Source: Actinomycetospora straminea (GTDB lineage: Bacteria > Actinomycetota > Actinomycetes > Mycobacteriales > Pseudonocardiaceae). Taken from it: a DNA stretch of 64,000 nucleotides. The stretch spans positions 62,001 to 126,000 of the forward strand of contig NZ_JAQZAN010000014.1 in assembly GCF_028737255.1 (NCBI RefSeq), read 5' to 3'. A model generated the notes under the pieces. The model was not told where the DNA came from and made no database searches. It was given only the letters and a program-made list of their open reading frames with translations. Of the stretch, positions 8,248 to 16,506 are shown piece after piece. Each line of letters begins with the position of its first letter. Within the stretch, counting starts at the first letter, position 1. Both the position numbers and the translations under genes were made by a program.

Positions 8248-9774
8248 ATGAGCACGGTGACGCAGACCGAGCGTCCGGCCGACCCGGGGCACGGCGGCGA
8301 GCCCGTCGCGCACCTCGCGGTGGCCATCGTCGGGAACGGCTTCTCGGGCCTGGGCACGGCGATCCGGCTGCGCCAGGCGGGCGAGGACAACTTCCTGATC
8401 TTCGAGCGCCACGACGACGTCGGCGGCACCTGGCGCGACAACTCCTACCCCGGCTGCGCCTGCGACGTCCCGAGCCACCTCTACTCGTTCTCGTTCGCGC
8501 CGAACCCCGACTGGAGTCGCTCGTTCTCCGCCCAACCGGAGATCCATGCCTACCTGCAGCGCGTGTCGGCGGAGTACGGGATCGACCGCTTCACCCGCAA
8601 CCGGCACGAGGTGCTCGACGCGTCGTGGGACGAGGGCGCGCAGCACTGGGTCGTCACCACCAGCCAGGGCGTCTGGACCGCCGACGTGCTCGTGCTCGGC
8701 TCGGGCGCGCTGTCCGACCCCTCGTTCCCCGACGTCCCGGGGCTCGACAGCTTCGAGGGGCCGGTCTTCCACTCGGCCACCTGGCGCCACGACCTCGACC
8801 TGACCGGACGCCGCGTCGCCGTCATCGGCACCGGCGCCTCGGCGATCCAGTTCGTGCCGGAGATCGCGCCGACGGTCGGCAACCTCACGGTCTTCCAGCG
8901 CACGCCGCCGTGGATCATGCCGCGCGGCGACCGGGCGATCACGAGGCTCGAGAAGCTGCTCTTCCGTTACGTGCCGGCCACCCAGCGGGTGGTCCGCGAG
9001 GCCATCTACTGGGCGCGCGAGACGTTCGTGTTCGGGTTCAAGGACCCGAAGCGCATGGCGAAGGCCGCGAAGATCGCCGAGGCGCACATGCGCCGCCAGG
9101 TCCGCGACCCGGAGCTGCGCGAGAAGATCACGCCGAGCTACTCGATGGGCTGCAAGCGCATCCTGATGTCCAACGACTACCTGCCCGCGCTGGACCGGGA
9201 CAACGTCGAGGTCGTCACCGAGAAGATCGTGGAGATCCAGCCCCACGCCGTCGTCACCGCGGACGGCACCGAGCACGAGGTCGACACGATCATCGCCGGC
9301 ACCGGCTTCGCCATCGGCGACCTGCCGATCAGCCACCGCGTCCACGGCCGGGACGGCCGCACGATGGCCGACCACTGGAACGGCTCGCCGTTCGCCCACA
9401 ACGGCACGATGATCGCGGGCTTCCCGAACGCGTTCACCCTGCTCGGCCCGAACACCGGGCTGGGGCACAACTCGGTCGTGTTCATGATCGAGTCCCAGAT
9501 CGCGCTGGTCATGGACACGCTGCGCCACATGCGCACCCACGGCGTCGGCGCCGTCGAGCCGACGCCCGCCGCGCAGGAGGCGTTCGTCGCCGAGATGCAG
9601 CGCAAGACCGAGGGCACCGTCTGGGTCGATGGCGGCTGCTCGAGCTGGTACCTCGACAAGAACGGCAAGAACTCCGCCCTCTGGCCGACCTTCACGATGC
9701 CCTTCCGGCGGCGGGTGCGGCGCTTCCGGCCCGAGGAGCACACGATCACCCCGCTCGCCGCCACCCGTCACTGA
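8248..9774 (+). CDS. Flavin-dependent monooxygenase, Baeyer-Villiger type
   Basis: A 508-residue FAD/NADPH enzyme expected to insert oxygen next to ketones or hydroxylate lipophilic substrates. The FAD site is VAIVGNGFSGLGTA; the Baeyer-Villiger fingerprint FxGxxxHxxxW is present as FEGPVFHSATWRHD near residue 170; the NADPH site is VAVIGTGASAIQ. The substrate is unknown. ATG 8248 follows CGAGGAGGA. The SDR starts 26 bases after its stop, and the two probably form one TetR-controlled transcript. The P450 follows with its own promoter. Confidence 0.9.
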   Translation: MSTVTQTERPADPGHGGEPVAHLAVAIVGNGFSGLGTAIRLRQAGEDNFLIFERHDDVGGTWRDNSYPGCACDVPSHLYSFSFAPNPDWSRSFSAQPEIHAYLQRVSAEYGIDRFTRNRHEVLDASWDEGAQHWVVTTSQGVWTADVLVLGSGALSDPSFPDVPGLDSFEGPVFHSATWRHDLDLTGRRVAVIGTGASAIQFVPEIAPTVGNLTVFQRTPPWIMPRGDRAITRLEKLLFRYVPATQRVVREAIYWARETFVFGFKDPKRMAKAAKIAEAHMRRQVRDPELREKITPSYSMGCKRILMSNDYLPALDRDNVEVVTEKIVEIQPHAVVTADGTEHEVDTIIAGTGFAIGDLPISHRVHGRDGRTMADHWNGSPFAHNGTMIAGFPNAFTLLGPNTGLGHNSVVFMIESQIALVMDTLRHMRTHGVGAVEPTPAAQEAFVAEMQRKTEGTVWVDGGCSSWYLDKNGKNSALWPTFTMPFRRRVRRFRPEEHTITPLAATRH

Positions 9775-9799
9775 GCCCCGACCACCCGAGGAGACACCC

Positions 9800-10702
9800 G
9801 TGGCCCCCCACAACCCGACCGGCGCCGCCCTGCGGGACAAGGTCCTGTTCATCACGGGCGCCGCCCGCGGCATCGGCGAGGAGACCGCGCGGCGCGCCGC
9901 CGCGCTCGGCGCGCACGTCGCCGCGGTGGGCATGGAGCCCGAGCGCCTGGAGAAGCTGGTCACCGAGCTCGGTCCCGGTCACACGTGGGCCGAGTGCGAC
10001 GTCACCGACCAGGAGTCGCTCGACGCGGCGGTCGCGCAGACCGTCGCCGAGCTCGGCGGCATCGACGTCGTCGTGGCCAACGCCGGCATCGCCAACCACG
10101 GCACCGTCGCGACGAGCCCCGCCGACGTCATCGCGCGCGTCATGGAGGTCAACCTCATCGGCGTCTCGCGGACCGTGTCGGCCACCGTCGCCGAGGTCGA
10201 GAAGCGCCGCGGCTACGTCCTGCTCGTGTCGTCGCTCGCCGCCTTCACCGCGCTGCCCGGCATGGCCGCCTACTGCGGCGCGAAGGCCGGCGTCGAGAAC
10301 TACGGCAACGCGCTGCGCTTCGAGCTCGCCCACCGCGGCATCGGCGTCGGCACCGCGCACATGGGCTGGATCGACACCGACCTCGTCCGCGACGTCAAGG
10401 CCGACTCGTCGACGTTCGAGGACACCCTGAAGAAGCTGCCCTACCCGCTGGGCGCCCTGACGTCGGTCGAGGACTGCGCGGACGCGTTCCTCGAGGGCAT
10501 CGCCAAGCGCAAGCGCCGCATCTTCGTGCCGAAGGCCGTCGCGCTCGTCGCCGCGATGCGTCCGCTGACGTTCTCGTCTCTCGGCGACCTGCCCGTCCTC
10601 GCGCAGGCCAAGACGATGGTGCCCCGTCTGGAGGAGCAGTTCCGGAAGACCGGATGCACCTTCGGTGCGACGAGCGCCGGGATGGGCAAGCCGCGACGGT
10701 GA
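9800..10702 (+). CDS. Short-chain dehydrogenase/reductase (SDR)
   Basis: A classical SDR of 300 residues with the TGAARGIG cofactor loop at the N-terminus, VANAG, the catalytic serine in LLVSSLAAF, and YCGAK (Tyr and Lys of the catalytic tetrad). It has a C-terminal extension beyond the usual 250 residues, similar to membrane-associated SDRs. GTG 9800 follows CGAGGAG. Its position behind the Baeyer-Villiger monooxygenase suggests alcohol/ketone interconversion in the same degradative route. Confidence 0.9.
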   Translation: MAPHNPTGAALRDKVLFITGAARGIGEETARRAAALGAHVAAVGMEPERLEKLVTELGPGHTWAECDVTDQESLDAAVAQTVAELGGIDVVVANAGIANHGTVATSPADVIARVMEVNLIGVSRTVSATVAEVEKRRGYVLLVSSLAAFTALPGMAAYCGAKAGVENYGNALRFELAHRGIGVGTAHMGWIDTDLVRDVKADSSTFEDTLKKLPYPLGALTSVEDCADAFLEGIAKRKRRIFVPKAVALVAAMRPLTFSSLGDLPVLAQAKTMVPRLEEQFRKTGCTFGATSAGMGKPRR

Positions 10703-10731
10703 CCGGCACGGCGGGACCCCCGCGGCGCGCG

Positions 10732-10737
10732 TAGCGT
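10732..10737 (+). promoter_or_regulatory. Candidate -10 element for the P450 gene
   Basis: TAGCGT lies 45 bases before the P450 GTG in a 74-base gap after the SDR. It matches the -10 hexamer seen before several other genes here. A ribosome site (AAAGAGGG) follows, so this transcript would carry a short leader. A -35 is not obvious. Confidence 0.45.
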
Positions 10738-10776
10738 CGCCGCTGAACCACCACTCAGCGAAAGAGGGTCCCGCTC

Positions 10777-11988
10777 GTGACCGACCTCGCCACCGGCCCG
10801 GTCTTCACCGACGACTACTGGCGCGAGCCGTTCGCCGTCCTCGCCGAGGTCCGCGAGCACGCGCCGGTCCGGGAGGTCGAGCTGCCCGAGGGCGGGAGCA
10901 CGTGGCTGGTCACGCGCTACGCGGACGCCCGCTCGGTGATGGCCGACCCGCGCTTCGTCAAGGACTTCCGCAACTCGTTGCCGGAGGAGCAGCGGGCGAA
11001 CGTGCCCGGGATCCCGGCCCCGGGCGGGCTGATGATGCTGCTCAACGACCCGCCGGTGCACACCCGGCTGCGCAAGCTCGTCGTCAAGGCGTTCACGGTG
11101 CGCCGGGTGGCCGCGCTGCGCCCGCGGATCGAGACGACCGCGGCGGCGCTGCTCGAGGGCATGCCCGGCGACGCGCCGGTCGACCTCGTCGCCGACTACG
11201 CGGTGCCGCTGCCCATGGCGGTCATCTGCGAGCTGCTCGGCGTGCCGGTGGACGACCGCGACGCGTTCGGGGCCTGGTCGAACACGATGATCGACGAGGG
11301 TCCCGACGAGGGGAAGCAACAGGCGAGCGCGAGCCTCGCCGCCTACCTGGGCGAGCTCATCGAGCGCAAGCGCGCCGAGCCCGACGACGCGCTGATCTCC
11401 GCGCTGATCGAGGTCTCGGAGGAGGGCGACGCCCTGACCACCGACGAGATCGTCGCCATGGGCATGATCCTGCTGATCGCCGGCCACGAGACGACGGCGA
11501 CGCTGATCACCACCGCGGTCGAGGCGATGCTGCGCGACCCCGCGCTGCGCGACCGCCTCGCGGCCGCCGAGCCCGAGGCGCTGCGCGCGGCGATCGAGGA
11601 GTTCCTGCGCTGGGGCTCGCCGATCGCCCACGCGCCCCTGCGCTTCGCCGCCGAGGACGTCGACCTCGACGGCGTCGTCATCCCGCGCGGCGCGCTGGTG
11701 ACGGTGTCGCTGGCCGCGGCCAACCACGACCCGGCGCGGTTCGAGCACCCCGACGACTACGACGAGCTGCGCGACACCACCGGGCACCTCGCCTTCGGCC
11801 ACGGCCTGCACTTCTGCCTCGGCGCCTCGCTCGCGCGGCTCGAGGCCGAGGTGGCGCTGCGGTCGCTGCTCGACCGGTTCCCCGGGTTCGTCGCGGGCAC
11901 GGAGCTGCCGGTGGAGCGCCGGCGCAGCGTGCTCGTCAACGCCTGGGCCCGGCTGCCCGTGCTGCTGGCGCCGGGGGACGACGGCTGA
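10777..11988 (+). CDS. Cytochrome P450
   Basis: A soluble bacterial class I P450 of 403 residues. The I-helix oxygen-activation motif is IAGHETTAT near residue 235, the ExxR is in EALRAAIEEFLRW, and the haem-thiolate loop is FGHGLHFCLGASLAR near residue 345. The substrate cannot be predicted. GTG 10777 has AAAGAGGG upstream. It follows the TetR-controlled BVMO-SDR pair and may act in the same pathway, but it appears to have its own promoter. No ferredoxin gene adjoins it. Confidence 0.92.
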   Translation: MTDLATGPVFTDDYWREPFAVLAEVREHAPVREVELPEGGSTWLVTRYADARSVMADPRFVKDFRNSLPEEQRANVPGIPAPGGLMMLLNDPPVHTRLRKLVVKAFTVRRVAALRPRIETTAAALLEGMPGDAPVDLVADYAVPLPMAVICELLGVPVDDRDAFGAWSNTMIDEGPDEGKQQASASLAAYLGELIERKRAEPDDALISALIEVSEEGDALTTDEIVAMGMILLIAGHETTATLITTAVEAMLRDPALRDRLAAAEPEALRAAIEEFLRWGSPIAHAPLRFAAEDVDLDGVVIPRGALVTVSLAAANHDPARFEHPDDYDELRDTTGHLAFGHGLHFCLGASLARLEAEVALRSLLDRFPGFVAGTELPVERRRSVLVNAWARLPVLLAPGDDG

Positions 11989-12019
11989 CCCGGGGCCGGT
12001 CTGTGACACCCTGCGGAGC

Positions 12020-13165
12020 GTGACGACGCCGGACGCCCGATGGACCCTCGCGGTCGATCACGGGACGTCCTCGACGGTGGGCGCCTGGGCCGACGTCGAC
12101 CCGCGCGACGGCTGGGTGCGCGTCGGCCCGGTGAGCGTCGACGGCTTCCCGAGCATGCCCTCGGCGGTCCTCTCGCGCCCCGACGGCGCCGTGCTCGCCG
12201 GGCGCCCCGCCCTCGAGGCGGGCGCGGTCGACCCGTCGGCGGCGCTGCTGCGCACCCGCCCGCACCTGGCCGCGAGCACCGGGGGCCCGCCGGAGCTGCT
12301 GACCCGCTGGCCGCGGCCCACCACGGCGGTGGACGTCGCGACCGCGCTGATCGCGAAGGTGGTGCGGGCCGAGGCCGCGCGCCGCGGGACGCTGCCCTCG
12401 GCGGTCGTGCTGCTGCACCCGGCGTCGTGGACGGCGGCTGCGCGCGAGGCCCTGCGCGCCGCGGGCCTCGCCGCGCTCGGGGCGATCCCGTACACGTCCC
12501 CCGACCAGCTCGAGCTGCTCGACTCCCCGCGCGCCGCCGCCCACCGGCTCGGCGGGCAGGGCCGGCTGCTCGTCGTCGACGTCGGCGGCGCGGCGACCGA
12601 GCTCGCCGTCGTCGACCGCGCGGGCGACGGGACCGCCTCGGTGGCCGCGGTCCGCACGGTCAACGTCGGCGCCGAGGTGCTCGACGACGCCCTGGCCCAG
12701 CTCGTGCTCGACCGCGCCTCGCCGGCGCTCGCCGCGCGCGTCCGGTTCGGCGGCGACCTCGAGGCCCACCGCGCCTGGTACCGGCTGCGCGCCGGCGTCC
12801 GCGAGGGCAAGGAGACGCTCGCCGCGCAGGGGTCGGTGAGCGTGGCGCTGCCGGTGCTGCCACCCGAGAGCCCGGTGCCGGGCGCCGTCGGGCTCACCCA
12901 CGCCGACCTCGGCGCCATGCTCGCGCCCGGCCTGGAGGAGATCGCCCAGGGCATCACCGGGCTCGTCGGCACGCTGACCGGGCCGCGACCGGCCATGCTG
13001 GTGCGGGGCGGGCTCACCGAGATGCCGCGGGTGCGGGAGTGGCTCGCCGAGCGCACCGGGTTCGGGCTGGCCCACGGCGGGGACCCGGGCGCGGTGTCGG
13101 CGTTCGGCCCGGCGTCGGGGGCGGCCGCCTGGGCCGCGGAGCGCCTCGGGCTGGGACGCCCCTAG
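12020..13165 (+). CDS. Hsp70-family (actin-like ATPase fold) protein
   Basis: The protein starts with the Hsp70 phosphate-1 loop form LAVDHGTSSTVGAW and contains LLVVDVGGAATELAVVD, the second phosphate loop, near residue 185. It is 381 residues long, so the DnaK substrate-binding domain is absent. Such short Hsp70-like proteins are common in actinobacteria and their role is unknown. The start GTG 12020 lies 31 bases after the P450 stop. The next gene begins 24 bases downstream. Confidence 0.75.
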   Translation: MTTPDARWTLAVDHGTSSTVGAWADVDPRDGWVRVGPVSVDGFPSMPSAVLSRPDGAVLAGRPALEAGAVDPSAALLRTRPHLAASTGGPPELLTRWPRPTTAVDVATALIAKVVRAEAARRGTLPSAVVLLHPASWTAAAREALRAAGLAALGAIPYTSPDQLELLDSPRAAAHRLGGQGRLLVVDVGGAATELAVVDRAGDGTASVAAVRTVNVGAEVLDDALAQLVLDRASPALAARVRFGGDLEAHRAWYRLRAGVREGKETLAAQGSVSVALPVLPPESPVPGAVGLTHADLGAMLAPGLEEIAQGITGLVGTLTGPRPAMLVRGGLTEMPRVREWLAERTGFGLAHGGDPGAVSAFGPASGAAAWAAERLGLGRP

Positions 13166-13189
13166 AGGGGAGCGCCGGAGGGAGGGACC

Positions 13190-14026
13190 GTGGAGGGTGA
13201 CGCCGTCCACCGGTGCGCCGCCCGCCTCGACGCCCTGTCCGGCGCCACGGTCGTCCGCAGCGACTTCCGGACGCCGTCGCTCGCCACCGTCGACCTCGCC
13301 GGGCGCGTGCTCGCCGCGACCCGCGCCCACGGCAAGCACCTGCTCACCCGCTTCGCGGGCGACCTGACCCTGCACAGCCACCTGCGGATGAGCGGCTCGT
13401 GGACGGTGGTGCGCAAGCACGGCACGCACGGCCGCCCGCTGCTGCCCCGGCGCCTCGCCGTGCGCGCGGTCCTGACCCTCGACACCGGCGTCTCGCTCGT
13501 CGGGGTCGACGTGCCGGTGCTCGAGCTGCTGCGCACCCGCGACGAGCACCGCGTCGTCGGGCACCTCGGCCCGGACGTCCTCGCCGGCGCCCCGACCGCG
13601 ACGCAGGCCGCCTTCGACGAGGAGACCGCGCTCGCGCGCCTGGCCCGCGACCCCGACCGGCCGATCGTCGAGGCCCTGCTCGACCAGCGCGGGGTGTCCG
13701 GGCTGGGCAACCTCTGGGCCGTCGAGGTGTGCTTCCTGCGCGGGCTGTGGCCGTGGACGCCGGTGCGCGACGTCGACCTGGAGCCCCTGCTCGCGCTGGC
13801 CCGGCGGATGATCCGGCGCAGCCTCGACCACGGCACCGGCATGACGACCACCGGCGTGACGCGGCGCGGCGAGAACCACTGGGTCACCGGCCGGTCCAAC
13901 CGGCCCTGCCGGCGCTGCGGCACGCTCGTGCGTTTCCGCCCCGCCGCCGGGTCGGGGGCGCCGTACACCCGCGAGGTGTGGTGGTGCCCGTCGTGTCAGC
14001 CGGCGCCGGCCGGGGCACACACCTGA
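13190..14026 (+). CDS. Fpg/Nei-family DNA glycosylase homologue lacking the N-terminal proline
   Basis: The fold is clear: GKHLL carries the hairpin lysine, LHSHLRMSGSW follows, and the helix-two-turn-helix is GVSGLGNLWAVEV. A four-cysteine zinc finger (CRRCG ... WWCPSCQ) closes the chain. In this family the catalytic nucleophile is Pro directly after Met, as in MPEGD. Here the first codons read GTG-GAG-GGT-GAC, giving VEGDAVHR with no proline, and no upstream in-frame start would restore it. Base-excision activity by the usual Schiff-base route is therefore doubtful. GTG 13190 follows GGAGGGAGGG. Confidence 0.8.
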   Translation: MEGDAVHRCAARLDALSGATVVRSDFRTPSLATVDLAGRVLAATRAHGKHLLTRFAGDLTLHSHLRMSGSWTVVRKHGTHGRPLLPRRLAVRAVLTLDTGVSLVGVDVPVLELLRTRDEHRVVGHLGPDVLAGAPTATQAAFDEETALARLARDPDRPIVEALLDQRGVSGLGNLWAVEVCFLRGLWPWTPVRDVDLEPLLALARRMIRRSLDHGTGMTTTGVTRRGENHWVTGRSNRPCRRCGTLVRFRPAAGSGAPYTREVWWCPSCQPAPAGAHT

Positions 14027-14074
14027 GCGATCACCCCGAGCACTCCCGACCACCGAGAAGCCCCAGGGAGCACC

Positions 14075-14521
14075 ATGGCCGTCGCCGCCGACATCGAGCG
14101 CGCCACCGACTCGCGCACCGACTGGGTCCGCGAGCACGTGCAGCGGTACGTCGGCTCGGGCGGGGCCGAGGGCCACGAGTGGCGCGGGCTGCCGACGCTC
14201 GTGCTCGCCACGACCGGCCGCAGCACCGGCGAGCCACGGCGCACCGCGCTGATCTACGGCACGAGCGGTGAGGACCTGGTCGTCGTCGCCTCGCAGGGCG
14301 GCGCACCGGAGGACCCGCAGTGGTACCGCAACCTGCAGGCCGACCCGCAGGCCGGCGTGCTCGTCGGCACCCGCCGGCTGACCGCGCGCGCCCGCACCGC
14401 GTCCGCCGACGAGCGCGGGCCGCTGTGGGAGCGGATGGTCGCCATCTACCCGACGTACGAGGACTACGCGGCGAGGACCGACCGCGAGATCCCGATCGTG
14501 CTGCTCACCCCGGAGGACTGA
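14075..14521 (+). CDS. F420-dependent nitroreductase-family (Ddn-like) protein
   Basis: A 148-residue split-barrel protein of the deazaflavin (F420)-dependent Ddn family. The signature is LPTLVLATTGRSTGEPRRTALIY followed by VVVASQGGAPEDPQWYRNLQADP (quoted by the short motifs TTGRSTGEPR and WYRNLQADP). Members reduce quinones or nitro compounds with F420H2. ATG 14075 has CAGGGAG upstream. It lies head-to-tail with the next gene (7 bases apart). Confidence 0.85.
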   Translation: MAVAADIERATDSRTDWVREHVQRYVGSGGAEGHEWRGLPTLVLATTGRSTGEPRRTALIYGTSGEDLVVVASQGGAPEDPQWYRNLQADPQAGVLVGTRRLTARARTASADERGPLWERMVAIYPTYEDYAARTDREIPIVLLTPED

Positions 14522-14528
14522 CGGGCCC

Positions 14529-15323
14529 GTGACCCGGCTGGCCACCTTCAACCTCCTGCACGGGCGCTCGCCGGCCGACGGCGTCGTCAGCCCCGAGCGG
14601 CTCCACGACGCCGTCAAGGGCCTCGACGCCGACGTGCTCGCCCTGCAGGAGGTCGACCACGCGCAGCCCCGCTCCGGGCTGGTCGACCAGACCGCACTCG
14701 CCGCCGAGGCCCTCGGGGCCCGCGACGCGCGCTTCGTCCCGGCGGTGGTCGGGACGCCGGGCGAGTCGTGGCGGGCCGCGGCCGCGGACGAGGTCCTCGG
14801 CGTCGCGCCCACGTACGGCGTCGGGCTGGTCAGCCGTTACCCCGTCGCGCACTGGCGCCGCATCCCGCTCGGGACCACGCCCGCGACGCTGCCGCTGCTC
14901 GTCGACGCGCGGCGCCTGGCGTTCATCCCCGACGAGCCGCGCCTCGCGCTGGCCGCGGTGCTCGCCCCGCCCGCCCCGGTGGGCACGGTCGTCGCCACCC
15001 ACCTGTCCTTCGCGCCGGGCTTCAACATCGCCCAGCTCACGCGGCTGGCGCGGGCGGTGCGGGACCTGCCCGGCCCGGTCGTGCTCCTCGGCGACCTCAA
15101 CATGCCCGGTCCCGTGCCCGGCGCGGTGCTGCGGGGCTGGCACTCCCTGGCCCGGACGCCGACGTTCCCGTCCGAGCGGCCGGTCATCCAGTTCGACCAC
15201 GTCCTGGCCCGCGCGGGCACCCCGCCGGCGGTGGTGGACGCGCAGGCGGTCGAGACGCCGGTGTCCGACCACCGCGCGCTGGTGGTCGAGCTCGCTATCC
15301 CAGGTCCGCGACCGGCCCGATGA
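14529..15323 (+). CDS. Endonuclease/exonuclease/phosphatase (EEP) family hydrolase
   Basis: A 264-residue EEP-fold metal-dependent phosphodiesterase. It shows the N-terminal ATFNLLHGR, the ALQEVDHAQP glutamate motif, GLVSRYPV, VVATHLSF, VVLLGDLNMP (Asp-Asn pair) and the C-terminal SDHRALVVEL catalytic histidine. Members cleave nucleic acids, phosphoinositides or sphingomyelin; the substrate is not predictable. GTG 14529 lies 7 bases after the previous stop. Its 3' end overlaps the convergent cobalamin methyltransferase gene by 29 bases. Confidence 0.85.
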   Translation: MTRLATFNLLHGRSPADGVVSPERLHDAVKGLDADVLALQEVDHAQPRSGLVDQTALAAEALGARDARFVPAVVGTPGESWRAAAADEVLGVAPTYGVGLVSRYPVAHWRRIPLGTTPATLPLLVDARRLAFIPDEPRLALAAVLAPPAPVGTVVATHLSFAPGFNIAQLTRLARAVRDLPGPVVLLGDLNMPGPVPGAVLRGWHSLARTPTFPSERPVIQFDHVLARAGTPPAVVDAQAVETPVSDHRALVVELAIPGPRPAR

Positions 15324-16506
15324 CGATGACGGCCGGCGGGCGCAGGCCGGCGTCGGCGATGGCGTCGGGGAGCTTGCCCAGCGTCGCCCGCGTGGTGACC
15401 TCGCCCGGCAGCCCGCCCTCCTGCACGGCGAGGGCCGGGGTCTCGGGGTCGCGGCCCGCGGTCACCAGCGCCTCGGTGATCGCGCCGATGTTCTCCACGG
15501 CCATGAGCAGCACGATCGTGCCGCGCAGGCGCCCGAGCGCGTCCCAGTCGACGAGCGACTGGGCGTGGCCGGGCGGCAGGTGCCCGGAGACGACGGTGAA
15601 CTCGTGGGTCACGCCGCGGTGGGTGACGGGCACCCCGGCCAGCGCCGGCACGGCGATCGCGCTGGTGATGCCGGGGACGACCTCGACCTCGACGCCCGCC
15701 GCGGTGCACGCCTGGATCTCCTCCAGGCCGCGACCGAAGACGAACGGGTCGCCGCCCTTGAGCCGCACGACCCGCCGGCCCGCGAGGGCCTCTTCGACGA
15801 GCACCTGGTTGATCGTGTCCTGGCTCATGTACCGCCCGCGGGGCAGCTTCGAGGCGTCGATGACGGTGACGTCCGGGGGCAGCTCGTCGAGCAGCGGCTG
15901 CGGGGCGAGCCGGTCGGTGACGACGACGTCGGCCTGGGCCAGCGCCTGCCGGCCGCGCACCGTGATGAGCCCCGGGTCGCCCGGCCCGCCGCCGACGAGC
16001 GTGACGCCGGGGCGCACGGCGCGGTGGCGGCGGTCGAGCAGGGTGCCGCTGCGCAGGGCCTCGACGGCGCCGTCGCGGACGCCGGTGGCCCGGCGGGGGT
16101 CGCCGCCGCCGTGGACGGCGACGGTGATGTCGTCGTAGCGCCCGACCGCCGGGGTCACCGCCGTGCCGGCCTCGGCGATGTCGGCCCGCACGCAGAACAC
16201 CCGCAGGCGCTCGGCCTCCGCGGCGACCGCGGCGTTGACCTCGGTGTCGTCGGTGGCCGCCACGGCGTACCAGGCCTCGGCGAGGTCGCCCTCGGCGTAG
16301 GGGCGGGCGTGCCAGGTGATCTCGCGGGAGTCGGCGAGGGCCGAGAGCGCGGTGGTCAGCGTCGGGCTCACGACGACCGTGTCCGCGCCGACCTCGTGCA
16401 GCCCGGCCACCCGGCGCTGCGCCACCGACCCGCCGCCGACGACGACGACCCGCCGGCCCTGCAGGTGCAGGCCCACCGGGTACACGCGGGCGGTCGCCTC
16501 GCTCAC
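15295..16506 (-). CDS. cobA: Siroheme synthase-like: precorrin-2 dehydrogenase domain + uroporphyrinogen-III C-methyltransferase
   Basis: The N-terminal ~150 residues form an NAD-binding precorrin-2 dehydrogenase/ferrochelatase-like domain (VVVVGGGSVAQRRVAGL). From about residue 165 a complete SAM-dependent uroporphyrinogen-III methyltransferase follows (VTLVGGGPGDPGLITVRG, LKGGDPFVFGRG, VVPGITSA). The product precorrin-2 feeds siroheme and cobalamin. GTG 16506 overlaps the upstream BluB-CobT stop by four bases (GTGA), so translation is coupled. It is the last gene of the riboswitch-controlled group. cysG would be an equally good name. Confidence 0.92.
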   Translation of the reverse strand: MSEATARVYPVGLHLQGRRVVVVGGGSVAQRRVAGLHEVGADTVVVSPTLTTALSALADSREITWHARPYAEGDLAEAWYAVAATDDTEVNAAVAAEAERLRVFCVRADIAEAGTAVTPAVGRYDDITVAVHGGGDPRRATGVRDGAVEALRSGTLLDRRHRAVRPGVTLVGGGPGDPGLITVRGRQALAQADVVVTDRLAPQPLLDELPPDVTVIDASKLPRGRYMSQDTINQVLVEEALAGRRVVRLKGGDPFVFGRGLEEIQACTAAGVEVEVVPGITSAIAVPALAGVPVTHRGVTHEFTVVSGHLPPGHAQSLVDWDALGRLRGTIVLLMAVENIGAITEALVTAGRDPETPALAVQEGGLPGEVTTRATLGKLPDAIADAGLRPPAVIVIGPVADLG

